A stretch of DNA of 64,000 nucleotides from Dokdonella_A sp046347015. GTDB lineage: Bacteria; Pseudomonadota; Gammaproteobacteria; Xanthomonadales; Rhodanobacteraceae. The stretch lies in NCBI GenBank assembly GCA_046347015.1, contig JAXMHA010000009.1, positions 52,586 through 116,585 of the forward strand, written 5' to 3'. Positions 1 through 8,214 of the stretch are shown in pieces; position 1 is the first letter of the stretch, and each line of letters starts with the position of its first letter. The translations under genes were made by a program, and so were the position numbers. The notes under the pieces are model-generated. The model was not told the origin of the DNA. It saw only the letters and a program-made list of their open reading frames with translations, and ran no database searches.

Positions 1-1231
1 CCCGGATCACGCCGTGCACGTCGCCTTCGCCGCGGGGCTCGGGTTCGCCGAGGCCGGCGGCGCGCATCATGTTCCGGACCCAGCCGAGCTCGATGTCCTG
101 CTTCTGCAGCAGGCTGTCGTGGGCGAACTCCGGATCATTGGTCAACGAAATGCCGGCACGTCGCCAATAACCCTGGACGCGCAGCCCCTCCGCCAGCGCG
201 CGGTAGTCGAGGTACTTGCGATGCCATCCCCGCCGCTGCGCGATCGTGCTGATCACGATGCCGATGATGAAGAGCAGCAGGAACACGTAGATCATGTAGT
301 TCTGCGCGGAGAGGTTGTCATACACCGCGAACGCGATGGCCATCAACGCCGCCACGGTGTAGGTCACGCGCATCGCCAGCATCACGCGCCGCTGGAAGTG
401 CATGGCCAGCCAGTCGGCGGCGTGGAACAGCGCGCCGATCGAGCCGACGCGCTCGCCATCCGCGGCGGCAATCTCTTCGCGGTACTTCACGGCATCGGCG
501 TTGAACCCGTCTGCGTGTTCGAACATCGCACGGAAATCCCGCGGCATCGGCGCATCCGGCGCGCCGACCTCGCTGCCGTTGCGCCAGATCGTCTGTCCGG
601 GCTGCAGCGGCGCCTGTGGCGCGCCGTCCGGTATGTCGCGCGAGCACACGAGATGGCACACCAACCGCTCGTCGCCGCCGCCGAGGCGTGGGAACGTGCG
701 GCGCGATTCGACGTGGCCTGGCATCGCCCCGCCGAGGTAATACGCCACCACTTGAGCGGTGCCGCCGAGCCGCTCGGATGGCTTGCCGTCCCAGATCGCG
801 AGCAGCACCTGGCAGTGCCGCGCAACGAACGCGCCGGCCTGGGCGTACTGGCGGTCGCGTTCGACGCCGGGCTTCGCGATGTCTTCCGGTGCATGGCCAG
901 GAAGCAGCGGCAACGGGATCACGTGGGCCTGCGCGCACAGGGCATCGAAAGTGGCGCGTGTCCCGGCGTCGACGAAATCCTGCGCGTAGACGTCCTTCGG
1001 CAACGGCAACGGCGCGATCAGCCGCGCGCCGAGCTTCAGGCCTTCCTCGGCGACCCATTGATCGCCGCCTTCCGCCAACGGCGACAGCACCGCCAGCGGC
1101 GAGTGCGGGAATTCCCGCTGCAGGTGGGACAACAAGTCCCGCACGCGCTGCCGGATCGCCTCGACCTCATTCGCCGGAACGTTGCGATGACTGGTGACAC
1201 CGACGACGAGGGGTGTGGCGATGGCGTTCAA
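1..1231 (-). CDS. SLOG-SLATT-like two-TM protein (3' end outside window)
   Basis: At least 410 residues are encoded and the frame is still open at the window edge, so the C-terminus is missing. Residues about 6-165 read as a SLOG (Rossmann-like, DprA/LOG-related) domain, opening with VVGVTSHRNVP and carrying SPLAEGGDQWVAEEGL. After a linker come two close hydrophobic segments at about 290-308 and 313-332, then HRKYLDYRALAEGLRVQGYW, which resembles the conserved block after the two helices of SLATT domains. In known SLOG-SLATT pairs the SLOG part is thought to bind a nucleotide-derived ligand and the membrane part to act as effector. The start is inferred as TTG: an in-frame TGA lies immediately upstream and GGGGGAA precedes it. 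It is the last of four minus-strand genes after a TIR protein. The family call rests on motifs only. Confidence 0.72.
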   Translation of the reverse strand, partial: MNAIATPLVVGVTSHRNVPANEVEAIRQRVRDLLSHLQREFPHSPLAVLSPLAEGGDQWVAEEGLKLGARLIAPLPLPKDVYAQDFVDAGTRATFDALCAQAHVIPLPLLPGHAPEDIAKPGVERDRQYAQAGAFVARHCQVLLAIWDGKPSERLGGTAQVVAYYLGGAMPGHVESRRTFPRLGGGDERLVCHLVCSRDIPDGAPQAPLQPGQTIWRNGSEVGAPDAPMPRDFRAMFEHADGFNADAVKYREEIAAADGERVGSIGALFHAADWLAMHFQRRVMLAMRVTYTVAALMAIAFAVYDNLSAQNYMIYVFLLLFIIGIVISTIAQRRGWHRKYLDYRALAEGLRVQGYWRRAGISLTNDPEFAHDSLLQKQDIELGWVRNMMRAAGLGEPEPRGEGDVHGVIR

Positions 1232-1287
1232 TCAGCGTTCCCCCGATTCCGCACCGCCGGCATTATCGCGTCACTGGCGCCGTTGTC

Positions 1288-1314
1288 GTTGGGCTTCGCG
1301 GTGCTCAGCCCAAC
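1288..1314. repeat. Short palindromic repeat, copy A
   Basis: A perfect 8-bp inverted repeat, GTTGGGCT / AGCCCAAC, with an 11-nt loop. The following CTGCGCG also occurs after the related unit near 1454-1486. Such TTGGGCTTCGC...CAGCCCAA units are common interspersed repeats in xanthomonads. It lies between the small secreted-protein gene and the SLOG gene, so it may sit in the transcript. Confidence 0.65.
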
Positions 1315-1352
1315 CTGCGCGCTCGTCGCACCCGGCTCGGCACTTATCGTCT

Positions 1353-1370
1353 TTCCCGCGCAGGCGGGAA
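1353..1370. repeat. REP-like hairpin
   Basis: TTCCCGC-gcag-GCGGGAA is a perfect 7-bp stem with a 4-nt loop, the core of the widespread 'cccgcgcaggcgggaatcc' palindrome. No T-tract follows on the minus strand, so it is not called a terminator. Similar ends flank the element at 11188-11354. Confidence 0.65.
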
Positions 1371-1453
1371 TCCAGGTTCCTATTGGTCGAAAAAGCGGGC
1401 TGGCAGTGTTCGAACCTCCAGCCAGCCCGACGATTTCAAGGTTCGTGTCGGTT

Positions 1454-1486
1454 GCCGGGCTTCGCGAGGCTCAGCCGAACCTGCGC
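1454..1486. repeat. Short palindromic repeat, copy B (degenerate)
   Basis: A diverged second copy of the unit at 1288: gccgggcttcgcgaggctca followed by gccgaacctgcgcg. The arms no longer pair perfectly. The two copies bracket the hairpin at 1353, giving a composite repeat island of about 200 bp between two coding regions. Confidence 0.5.
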
Positions 1487-1505
1487 GTACAGCCCAACCG
1501 ACGCG

Positions 1506-1734
1506 CTAGTTGTTTTTGATCTTCGGGTCTTTCAGCACGTCGATCACCGGCGGATCGGTCGGGTCGCTCGGCACCATGCAGGCGAACGCATTGCCGCCAA
1601 GGCACGCCATCAACTGGTGCAGGTAAGCGAGCGTCGAGCCGGACGATCCGGCGGTCGCGGCGTTCGCGACGCCGACGCTACCGGCCAGCAGCAGCGCGAT
1701 CAGCAGGGGGGGGCGTTGTGAATTTCCGCTTCAT
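1506..1734 (-). pseudogene. Small secreted protein, frameshifted at an 8-C tract (DPKIKN tail)
   Basis: The ATG at 1734 follows a strong AAGGAG. Translation as written reads MKRKFTT then PPP and stops early after 18 residues. Removing one C from the run of eight C (plus-strand G run 1706-1713) opens a 75-residue protein: a signal peptide with core LLIALLLAGSVGVANA, a short body with four cysteines, and the tail DVLKDPKIKNN. The stretch is 229 nt, one base more than a whole number of codons. The tail matches the next gene's ending GDPKIKNR. The run could be a phase-variable switch, a fixed mutation, or a homopolymer sequencing error. Function unknown. Confidence 0.6.
1706..1713. repeat. Homopolymer run of eight G (eight C on coding strand)
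   Basis: This run lies near the 5' end of the small secreted-protein gene, after codon 7. Seven C would keep the signal peptide in frame and eight C put it out of frame. Contingency loci commonly use tracts of this kind and position. Confidence 0.6.
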
Positions 1735-1823
1735 GTTGCTCTCCTTGGTCGAATGCGGCGGGATTGCCGCGGTGTAACGGTGGTCATTGGGCTTGCGATC
1801 CATGACCCGGAGCGTGCAAGCTA

Positions 1824-2246
1824 CTACCTGTTCTTGATCTTTGGGTCTCCCTGGATGCCGCCAAGCGAAACTGGGTTCGTCACGCACGGGTGACCGTTGA
1901 CGGTGGCGCACAACTTGTAGGTCCAGTCGCCTGCGGTTGAGGAGCTATTGTTGGTGTCCTGGATCTTGATCTGGGTATCGCCAACGGTGAGGCCGGAGAA
2001 GATGCTGCCCGCCGGTTGCGTACGGGTCGTCCAAGCAAAGCCCGGGGGTGTCGACTGCTGGGTGTTGAAGGATCCCTTCTGTTGCGCGTTGAGTACCAAG
2101 TTCCATTCGATGGTCTGAGCCGATGAGGACACATCGACATTGGTGACGTTGTTGACGCTGTTGCCGTTGACTACCAGCGTCCATGGATCGCTGCTGTTTT
2201 CCTGAACGGTGACGGGAACGACGATGTTGCCTCCGGGGTTGGTCAT
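1824..2246 (-). CDS. Small protein of unknown function with DPKIKN tail
   Basis: 140 residues; the ATG at 2246 is preceded by AAGGAG at good spacing. There is no signal peptide or membrane segment. The composition is rich in Thr, Ser, Asn and Val with a predicted beta character (starts MTNPGGNIVVPVTVQ). Two cysteines near the C-terminus, in KLCATVNGHPCVTNP, could pair. The tail GIQGDPKIKNR matches that of the neighbouring small secreted protein. It lies 33 bp after the TIR-TPR gene and 89 bp before the next small gene, all on one strand, so co-transcription is likely. I do not recognise the family. The shared tail in two otherwise unrelated proteins suggests a common recognition signal, which is inference. 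Confidence 0.75.
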   Translation of the reverse strand: MTNPGGNIVVPVTVQENSSDPWTLVVNGNSVNNVTNVDVSSSAQTIEWNLVLNAQQKGSFNTQQSTPPGFAWTTRTQPAGSIFSGLTVGDTQIKIQDTNNSSSTAGDWTYKLCATVNGHPCVTNPVSLGGIQGDPKIKNR

Positions 2247-2279
2247 GCTGTTCTCCTTGGGTTGCGATGAAGGTTACGC

Positions 2280-4541
2280 CTACTGGCGCGACGTTGCCGG
2301 TGGCGGCGGGGCGTCGCCGTCGCCCCTCGCGGCCGCCAGCAGCTTGGCCTGAAATTCCGGATTGGGCGGGTAGTCGATCCGCGCGCGGCGCAGGACATCG
2401 ACCAGCGCGCGGTCGCGATAGCCACTTGTCCAGAGTTGCTTGATCAGCGGTTGCGCGTCGGCACTTCGCCCTAGCGCCAGCAGCGCTTCGACTTGCAGCG
2501 CCAGCAGCCGTGGATCGTCCTTGCCGGCCTTTTGCGCCCGCAAGGTTTTCAGGGCATCGTCGCGAAGTGTTTTCGCGGCTTGCGCATCCGCGAACACGTC
2601 CGCCAACAGCAGCTTGGCGGTCATCGTGGCCAGCAACGTGTCGCGATCGTCGGGATTGCCCGCCAGCATCGGTTCGAGCGTTCGCAGCGCAGGTTGTGCC
2701 TTTGATCGTGCCAAGTCACGCTGGCCCGCAGCATTTGATTCCGCCGCCTGTTCGGTCAGCGCGCCGGCGAGGTCGCCCTGCCAGTAGCGGTTGCTCGGGT
2801 CCTTCTTGGCCAGCGTCGCAAGGATCGACAAGGCGCGCGTCGTCAGGGCGTTGGCCGCGGTGTCATCGCCGCTCAAGCGTTTCAGGCGCGCCAGTTGTGT
2901 CGCGTACAACGCGACATCGTCCTGAAAGTCGGTCTGCGCGGGGTCGAACTTCATCAACTCTTCGGCCATGTCGACCGCTGCCTGCAGGTCGCGAATCCCC
3001 CCTTGCAGGTCACCGGCAAGCGCGAGGGTGCGGCCGAGGATCGCGCGTACCCGCAGCACGTTCTCGCGCTGCCGGTTGTCATTCGGCGTCCGCAGGGCCA
3101 GGCGAGTTTCGATTGCGTCGTCGGCACGATAATCGGCGACGGCGGTGGCGAGATCGCCGCGTTGCAAGGCCATCTTGCCGAGACTGTTGTGCGCGTCACC
3201 CAGATTCGAGGCGTAGTCGGTACTGTCTGGTTTCAATACAACGAGTTCACGAAAAAGTGAACGCGAGCGTCGGTATTCTGATTCCGCGGCATCGAACTGA
3301 CCGCGCGCCTCGTCCAGGTGCCCGAGGTTGCTCACAACCGTCGCTCGTTGGTACAGCAGATCAGCTTCGTCCTTTGCACGTGCTTGTGGAGCCGGTAGCG
3401 TCTTCAGCGCGGCTTCAAATTCCTGCTGCGCCGCGTCCAGTTTGCCTTGGTTCCAGTGGACCAAACCGATGTAAGCGAGGGTGCGTGAGTACGCGACTTG
3501 CCGGACGACGTCGGCCGGCGCTTTCGCCGCCAATTTTGACGAGATCGTCGTGGAGGCCTGGAATGCCTCCAGCGCGCCGGGCAATTGGCCTTGGGCCAAG
3601 CGCACGTCCCCGATCTTTTCCAGCGCCTTGGCACGCTGCGCCAGCGCCGTATCGGTGACATCGGTCGTCGGCAGCGACTTGAAATACGCCATCGCCTTGT
3701 CGTCGACCGCCTGCATGATGTCGACGCGAGCTAGCTGTGTGAGCTTCTCGTTGAGATCGCCGAGCATGAAGCCGACCAGATCCTCGGCCTGCTTCTGGCG
3801 CCGCTCGGCGGCCTGCTGCGCGATGACGGCTTGCTGTTGCGCGATGACGGCTTGGTGACGCGAGATCAACGCGTACACGGCCAGCACACTGGTGATCGCC
3901 ATCACCGCGACGGCCAGCGCCGCGATCGCGGTCAGGCGGCGTACGCGGCGTTGCTGCTCGCGCTGCTTCAGCGCATCGAAGCCGACGCCGAGCATGCCCG
4001 CGACCAGCTTCAGCTTGGCGTTGGCCTTGCCGTCCTTGCCGGGGCGGGCGTCGGCAGCGATGGGCTCGGTGCGCTCGTCCGTCGGTTGACCCTTGGCATC
4101 GAGCTTGAAACGCAGCGCGGGGCAAAAGCATTCCTCCGCTGCGCGGCCGGGAATTTCGCTCGCATCCGGTTCGCCCTCGACGATCAGGCAGAAGATGCGC
4201 TCGGCGCGGCCCATGCTTTTGTACGCCAGCACCTCCTCGTTGACCCAGCGCGAGGTGGCCGAGGCCGGCGAGCAGATCACGATCAGGTTCTCCGATTGCG
4301 CGAGCGCGGCGTTGATCTTGCTGCCGAGCTCGGGCGAGCTCGACAGTTCCTCGCGGTCGCGGAACACCGGATTCAATCGGCGCGGGATCAGGCCCACTTC
4401 GGTCTGCCTGCCAACCAGCCGCGAGGGCACGCGATAGGTTTCAAGCGCCTTGTGCAGCCAGTCCGCGCACGCCTTGTCGCGATGGCTGTAGCTGATGAAG
4501 GCGCGATAGGTGAATTGCGGACCGGATGGCGACTCGGACAC
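2280..4541 (-). CDS. TIR domain-TM-TPR protein
   Basis: 753 residues. A TIR domain spans about residues 10-125 (FISYSHRD box near 15-22; FRDREELSSSPELG at 60-73; SRWVNEEV at 98-105, with the glutamates where the TIR catalytic Glu is expected). A transmembrane helix follows at about 203-225, then a Gln/Ala-rich coiled stretch, then helical TPR-like repeats from about 280 to the end. Many bacterial TIR domains cleave NAD+ or make signalling nucleotides; here the TIR would be cytoplasmic and the TPR part on the other side of the membrane if there is a single span. The start is taken as GTG at 4541 because AAGGGG lies upstream and FTYRAFISYSHRD begins soon after; an upstream ATG would add an Arg-rich, low-complexity stretch. 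First gene of the minus-strand cluster. Confidence 0.87.
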   Translation of the reverse strand: MSESPSGPQFTYRAFISYSHRDKACADWLHKALETYRVPSRLVGRQTEVGLIPRRLNPVFRDREELSSSPELGSKINAALAQSENLIVICSPASATSRWVNEEVLAYKSMGRAERIFCLIVEGEPDASEIPGRAAEECFCPALRFKLDAKGQPTDERTEPIAADARPGKDGKANAKLKLVAGMLGVGFDALKQREQQRRVRRLTAIAALAVAVMAITSVLAVYALISRHQAVIAQQQAVIAQQAAERRQKQAEDLVGFMLGDLNEKLTQLARVDIMQAVDDKAMAYFKSLPTTDVTDTALAQRAKALEKIGDVRLAQGQLPGALEAFQASTTISSKLAAKAPADVVRQVAYSRTLAYIGLVHWNQGKLDAAQQEFEAALKTLPAPQARAKDEADLLYQRATVVSNLGHLDEARGQFDAAESEYRRSRSLFRELVVLKPDSTDYASNLGDAHNSLGKMALQRGDLATAVADYRADDAIETRLALRTPNDNRQRENVLRVRAILGRTLALAGDLQGGIRDLQAAVDMAEELMKFDPAQTDFQDDVALYATQLARLKRLSGDDTAANALTTRALSILATLAKKDPSNRYWQGDLAGALTEQAAESNAAGQRDLARSKAQPALRTLEPMLAGNPDDRDTLLATMTAKLLLADVFADAQAAKTLRDDALKTLRAQKAGKDDPRLLALQVEALLALGRSADAQPLIKQLWTSGYRDRALVDVLRRARIDYPPNPEFQAKLLAAARGDGDAPPPPATSRQ

Positions 4542-4773
4542 GCGACACCCCTTGCCGGAAACCCGATCGGGGAACGCTCGTCGAGGCTGGCCGGACCGAG
4601 GGTCGACTTCCGGTGCGGCAGTCGTGGCGGGCCGAGCGAGCCTAGCACCCGGATTGATCCAAGTCATTTTCCGGCCGCTGTCGCTGTTGCCGGCGCTGTG
4701 CGAAGCTTGCGTCCGAGCCGCCCAAGGCCCTTGGCGCCGGCGCGGCCTGCCTGAAGCGTGCCAGGGGAAGCGC

Positions 4774-5169
4774 ATGATCGATGTCCGGCGTGACGTACCG
4801 CTGCGAACCGAAGACGTGATCCGGGTATTCGATGATTCGGGGCTGATCCGGCCGACGGACGATCCCGATCGCATCACGCGGATGTTCGCGGCGTCGAACC
4901 TCGTGGTGTCGGCGTGGGATGGCGGCGTTTTGGTCGGTGTCGCGCGTGCGTTGACCGACTTCAGTTATTGCTGCTATCTGTCCGACCTGGCGGTCGCGAA
5001 GTCGCATCAGCGGCAGGGCGTCGGCAAGCGCCTCGTCGACGAAGTGCGGCACGCGATCGGTGAAGGATCGACGCTGATCCTGATCGCGGCGCCCGGCGCC
5101 ATCGCGTACTATCCGAAGCTCGGATTCGCGAAATCGGAACGCGCGTACGTGCTGCAGCGAACGCGCTGA
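4774..5169 (+). CDS. GNAT family N-acetyltransferase
   Basis: 131 residues. The acetyl-CoA-binding motif A is clear: LSDLAVAKSHQRQGVGKRLV (about 70-89), with the Q/RxxGxG/A loop as RQGVGK. AAPGAIAYYPKLGFAKSERA is the usual C-terminal GNAT ending. The ATG at 4774 is preceded by GGGGAAGCGC. It is divergent from the TIR gene and 19 bp before the PaiB-VOC gene, so those two may be co-transcribed. Substrate unknown. Confidence 0.9.
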   Translation: MIDVRRDVPLRTEDVIRVFDDSGLIRPTDDPDRITRMFAASNLVVSAWDGGVLVGVARALTDFSYCCYLSDLAVAKSHQRQGVGKRLVDEVRHAIGEGSTLILIAAPGAIAYYPKLGFAKSERAYVLQRTR

Positions 5170-5188
5170 CCGGTTGCAAGGGAGCGCC

Positions 5189-6241
5189 ATGTACATCCCG
5201 AGGGTCAACGCAGTCACCGATCTCGCGACGTTGCATGGCCTGATCGAAGCTCACCCGCTCGGAAGCTGGGTGGCGATGCGCGAAGGCGAACTCGTCGCCA
5301 ACCACATCCCGTTCCTGATCGACCGCTCACGCGGGACATTCGGGACACTGGTCGCACATGTCGCGCGTGCGAACCCGATCTGGCGCGAGTGCCTGACGCC
5401 GGCGCCGTCGCTGGTGGTGTTCCAGGGCGCCGATCAATACATCACGCCGACCTGGTATGCCGACAAGCGCGAGCACGGCAAGGTTGTCCCGACGTGGAAC
5501 TACGTCGTCGTTCACGCGCACGGCACGCCGGTGGTCATCGACGACAAGGACTGGCTGCGGCGCCACGTGAACCAGCTCGTCGATACGCACGAATCACGCG
5601 AGCCGGTGCCGTGGAAGGTGTCGGACGCACCACGCGACTACGTCGAGCGCGAACTCGGTGCGATCGTCGGCATCGAGATCCCGATCGATCGCCTGACCGG
5701 CAAGTGGAAGGTCAGCCAGAACCGGTCGGATGCCGACAAGCGCGGCATCGTCACCGGATTGCGTGCGCGTGGGGACGAGCGCTCGCGCGAGATGGCGGAC
5801 CTGGTCGCGGCCTGCGCAAGGCCCGCTGCCATCGGTGGCACCGACGCCGGCGTGGCGACGCTACCGGCTCCGGTGATTTCATCCGCGATCGCGCAACTGC
5901 GCACGACCGACCTTGACGCGTCGATCCGGTTCTACACGGAGGTTCTCGGCCTCGTGGTGGATTTCGTCCACCGGGATTTTTACGCCGGCATCCGTGCGGG
6001 CCGGCAAGTGTTCCACCTGAAGCGTGTCGATGCCCCGGATCGGTCGATTGCGGAAGTCGCTGCCGACCACCACTTCCATCTCTATCTCGAAACAGCAGGC
6101 GTCGGGGAGGTGGCCGCGCGGTTGAAGGGACTCGGCGTGCCGCTGGTCGAAGACGTGCACGACACGTCGTGGGGAACGCGCGAGATCGTCATCCGCGACG
6201 ACCAGGGACACACGCTTTACCTCGGCGAACCCATCCGTTGA
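5189..6241 (+). CDS. PaiB-like FMN-binding protein fused to a VOC (glyoxalase) domain
   Basis: 350 residues. The first about 205 are a PaiB-type FMN-binding split-barrel protein: MYIPRVNAV, HPLGSWVAM, LVANHIPFLID, QGADQYITPTWYADK, and the ending GKWKVSQNRSDADKRGIVTG. After a linker, about residues 230-350 form a VOC domain (IAQLRTTDLDASIRFYTEVL, then WGTREIVIRDDQGHTLYLGE). PaiB proteins are described as negative regulators linked to polyamine acetylation by PaiA, a GNAT; here a GNAT gene lies immediately upstream. The VOC fusion is unusual and could act on a small molecule. The start at 5189 is chosen for the AAGGGAG upstream. The fusion is continuous in one frame. Confidence 0.9.
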   Translation: MYIPRVNAVTDLATLHGLIEAHPLGSWVAMREGELVANHIPFLIDRSRGTFGTLVAHVARANPIWRECLTPAPSLVVFQGADQYITPTWYADKREHGKVVPTWNYVVVHAHGTPVVIDDKDWLRRHVNQLVDTHESREPVPWKVSDAPRDYVERELGAIVGIEIPIDRLTGKWKVSQNRSDADKRGIVTGLRARGDERSREMADLVAACARPAAIGGTDAGVATLPAPVISSAIAQLRTTDLDASIRFYTEVLGLVVDFVHRDFYAGIRAGRQVFHLKRVDAPDRSIAEVAADHHFHLYLETAGVGEVAARLKGLGVPLVEDVHDTSWGTREIVIRDDQGHTLYLGEPIR

Positions 6242-6297
6242 TGTTCCCCGTCCTCGGTGGCAGCCACCGATTGGGCGGCTGCCACGCGGCGCATTCG

Positions 6298-8013
6298 TCA
6301 ATGCCCCACCGAGATCACCGTCGGCGGCGTCGTCGGCGACGACGAACCCTCCTGAAGCAGTCGCAGCTCCCAGCCGCCGCCGGGCGCCAGGTTGAACGAG
6401 TTCACCATGCCGGCGATCAGGCCGCTGCCATCATCCAGCGGATGCAGCGCGCGGATGCCGTAATTGTTGATGTCGCCGAGTCCCGAATAGTTCTCGTTGA
6501 CCGCAGGCGAATCGGAAGAGTCGAAGCGCCACAAGTCGGCGCCGGCCTCCGGCTGCCCGGCCGGCCCTTGCCGGCCTGAAGCGTCCTGTGTCCCGATGAA
6601 CAGGTGACCGTCGAAAACGGCCATTCGCCACGTGTACAGGTTGCCGCGATTGCCGAACCCGGACGGCCCGTACAGCGGCGTCCAGCCCGTTGGCTGCATC
6701 GCGAACGTCTTCGGGGCGCTGCAGCACGCCGGCAATTCACTTTCACCGTACAGCAACTCGACCTCGCGTGTGTTCGGATCCTCGAGGTTGCGGCCGCGCC
6801 AGACCGACGTGCTGCGGTAAATTCCGTTCTTGAGCGCCTGCAGTTCCTGGTTGTTCTGTGGCATGCCGAAGCAGAACGAGTACGTGCAGGTCTCGTGGAT
6901 ACCGAATGCCGGGGGCGTCTGCAGGTGGATCGTGCCCCAGTACAGCCAGCCGTCGTAGTACGCGACCGCACCGCCCGAGTAACCGTAGCGTGCCGTGATC
7001 CGGTCAGGATCGTACTCGAGGGGTGTCCACACCTGCTGCCAATTGTTGATGTCATTCGACGTCAGGCCGCCTTGCGGAATCACCGGACTGATCCAGACGC
7101 CGGCGACTCCCCCGGTGCCGCGCTGGATCGGCACCGTGGACACGGCAAGCCGGTCCTGGCCGTCGGCGTCGATGTACTTCGTGATGTTGGCGACGTCGGC
7201 CGTCACCTGGCCGACTTCCGTGAAGCGACTGCACCAGTTGGCCGCCAACGGGGCCGACCCGGGCGGGCTGTTCCAGCGCAGCACGGCGCCGTAGCTGTTG
7301 TTGCCGAGGCCGACGTAGAGGACGCCGTCGACGGCGCTGAAGCCGCGAACGTAGTTGTAATCGGTGCGCGCGCACGAGCCGAGGAACTGCCCGGTGTCGG
7401 CGCGAAACGCGAAGAAGTTCGCGCTGGCGCTGTTGAGGCTGGGACCGGCAAGGAACACGTAGTTGCCGATCGTCCCGGCGCCCCGAAGGCCAAGCGTGTT
7501 TTTCAGCAGGAGCGGGCTGTTGACCTGTACTTCGGCCAATTCGCCGGTGCCGAGATCCCACGTGTAGATCCTCGGCGGCCGCCAGTCCCCGAAGAAGGGC
7601 GGAAAGCCGGGATTCTCCCGCACTTGTTCGGCGAGGCCGTACTCGCAGACCAGGTCGGAGTTCAGGATGGGATCGATGTCGGTCCGATTGCCGGAGACCA
7701 GGCAGAAACCGTTGGCGAGCGTCCCGAACCAGAGCTTGCCGTTCGCTTCGGTCAGGCTCCAGATGTACGACTGGTTCGCCTTCGGCTGGCCGACCAGACA
7801 GGTGCCGTCCGGATTGATCGGCGGGTAGTCGACGCCGAGGCCGTCGAAACATTCGTCGGGCGCGACCTGCCACAACAATTGATTGATGGTCAGTATCGGT
7901 TGCGGGACCGGAACCGCCAGCGCATTCGCGGCCACCGACGCGACCACTGCGGCAAGAACACGAACCACGGTGCCGCGCGTGCGTGCGCGGTCAATCGGAT
8001 GCTGAGTACGCAT
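6298..8013 (-). CDS. Secreted protein of unknown function
   Basis: 571 residues. A twin-Arg-free signal peptide is plausible (VVRVLAAVVASVAANALA, cleavage before VPVPQP). The rest is long, Trp/Tyr/Gly-rich and cysteine-containing, with repeated phrases such as GKLWFGTLANGF, GNYVFLAGPS, GVLYVGLGNN, GWLYWGTIHLQ and GHLFIGTQDAS. These look like blades of a beta-propeller (WxG-type units), but no catalytic motif is visible. The ATG at 8013 is preferred to 8067 because it gives a clean signal peptide and follows GAGAGGG. It stands alone between a plus-strand and a minus-strand gene. Likely extracytoplasmic; no specific function can be assigned. Confidence 0.78.
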   Translation of the reverse strand: MRTQHPIDRARTRGTVVRVLAAVVASVAANALAVPVPQPILTINQLLWQVAPDECFDGLGVDYPPINPDGTCLVGQPKANQSYIWSLTEANGKLWFGTLANGFCLVSGNRTDIDPILNSDLVCEYGLAEQVRENPGFPPFFGDWRPPRIYTWDLGTGELAEVQVNSPLLLKNTLGLRGAGTIGNYVFLAGPSLNSASANFFAFRADTGQFLGSCARTDYNYVRGFSAVDGVLYVGLGNNSYGAVLRWNSPPGSAPLAANWCSRFTEVGQVTADVANITKYIDADGQDRLAVSTVPIQRGTGGVAGVWISPVIPQGGLTSNDINNWQQVWTPLEYDPDRITARYGYSGGAVAYYDGWLYWGTIHLQTPPAFGIHETCTYSFCFGMPQNNQELQALKNGIYRSTSVWRGRNLEDPNTREVELLYGESELPACCSAPKTFAMQPTGWTPLYGPSGFGNRGNLYTWRMAVFDGHLFIGTQDASGRQGPAGQPEAGADLWRFDSSDSPAVNENYSGLGDINNYGIRALHPLDDGSGLIAGMVNSFNLAPGGGWELRLLQEGSSSPTTPPTVISVGH

Positions 8014-8214
8014 GCAACCCTCTCGTCGGCCGCTCCCCGCTGCGTGAATGCGGCGGTGATCGCTCATTTCCGTCTCCTGGAGCCGGACGTTCGATCGACC
8101 CGGCTGCCCCCTGTCGACTGCTCGTTGTGCGCAACGACTCCCGTCGTGCGACGGTCACGAGTATACGGTGCCGGTCCGTTGTCGAGGTTCAGGAACCGTT
8201 GGCGGCGGAAACCA

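Noticed and set aside
14..1519. Long plus-strand reading frame at the left edge
   Set aside because: Rich in Arg, His and Ala without motifs; the minus strand gives clear SLOG and transmembrane sequence, so it is a shadow.
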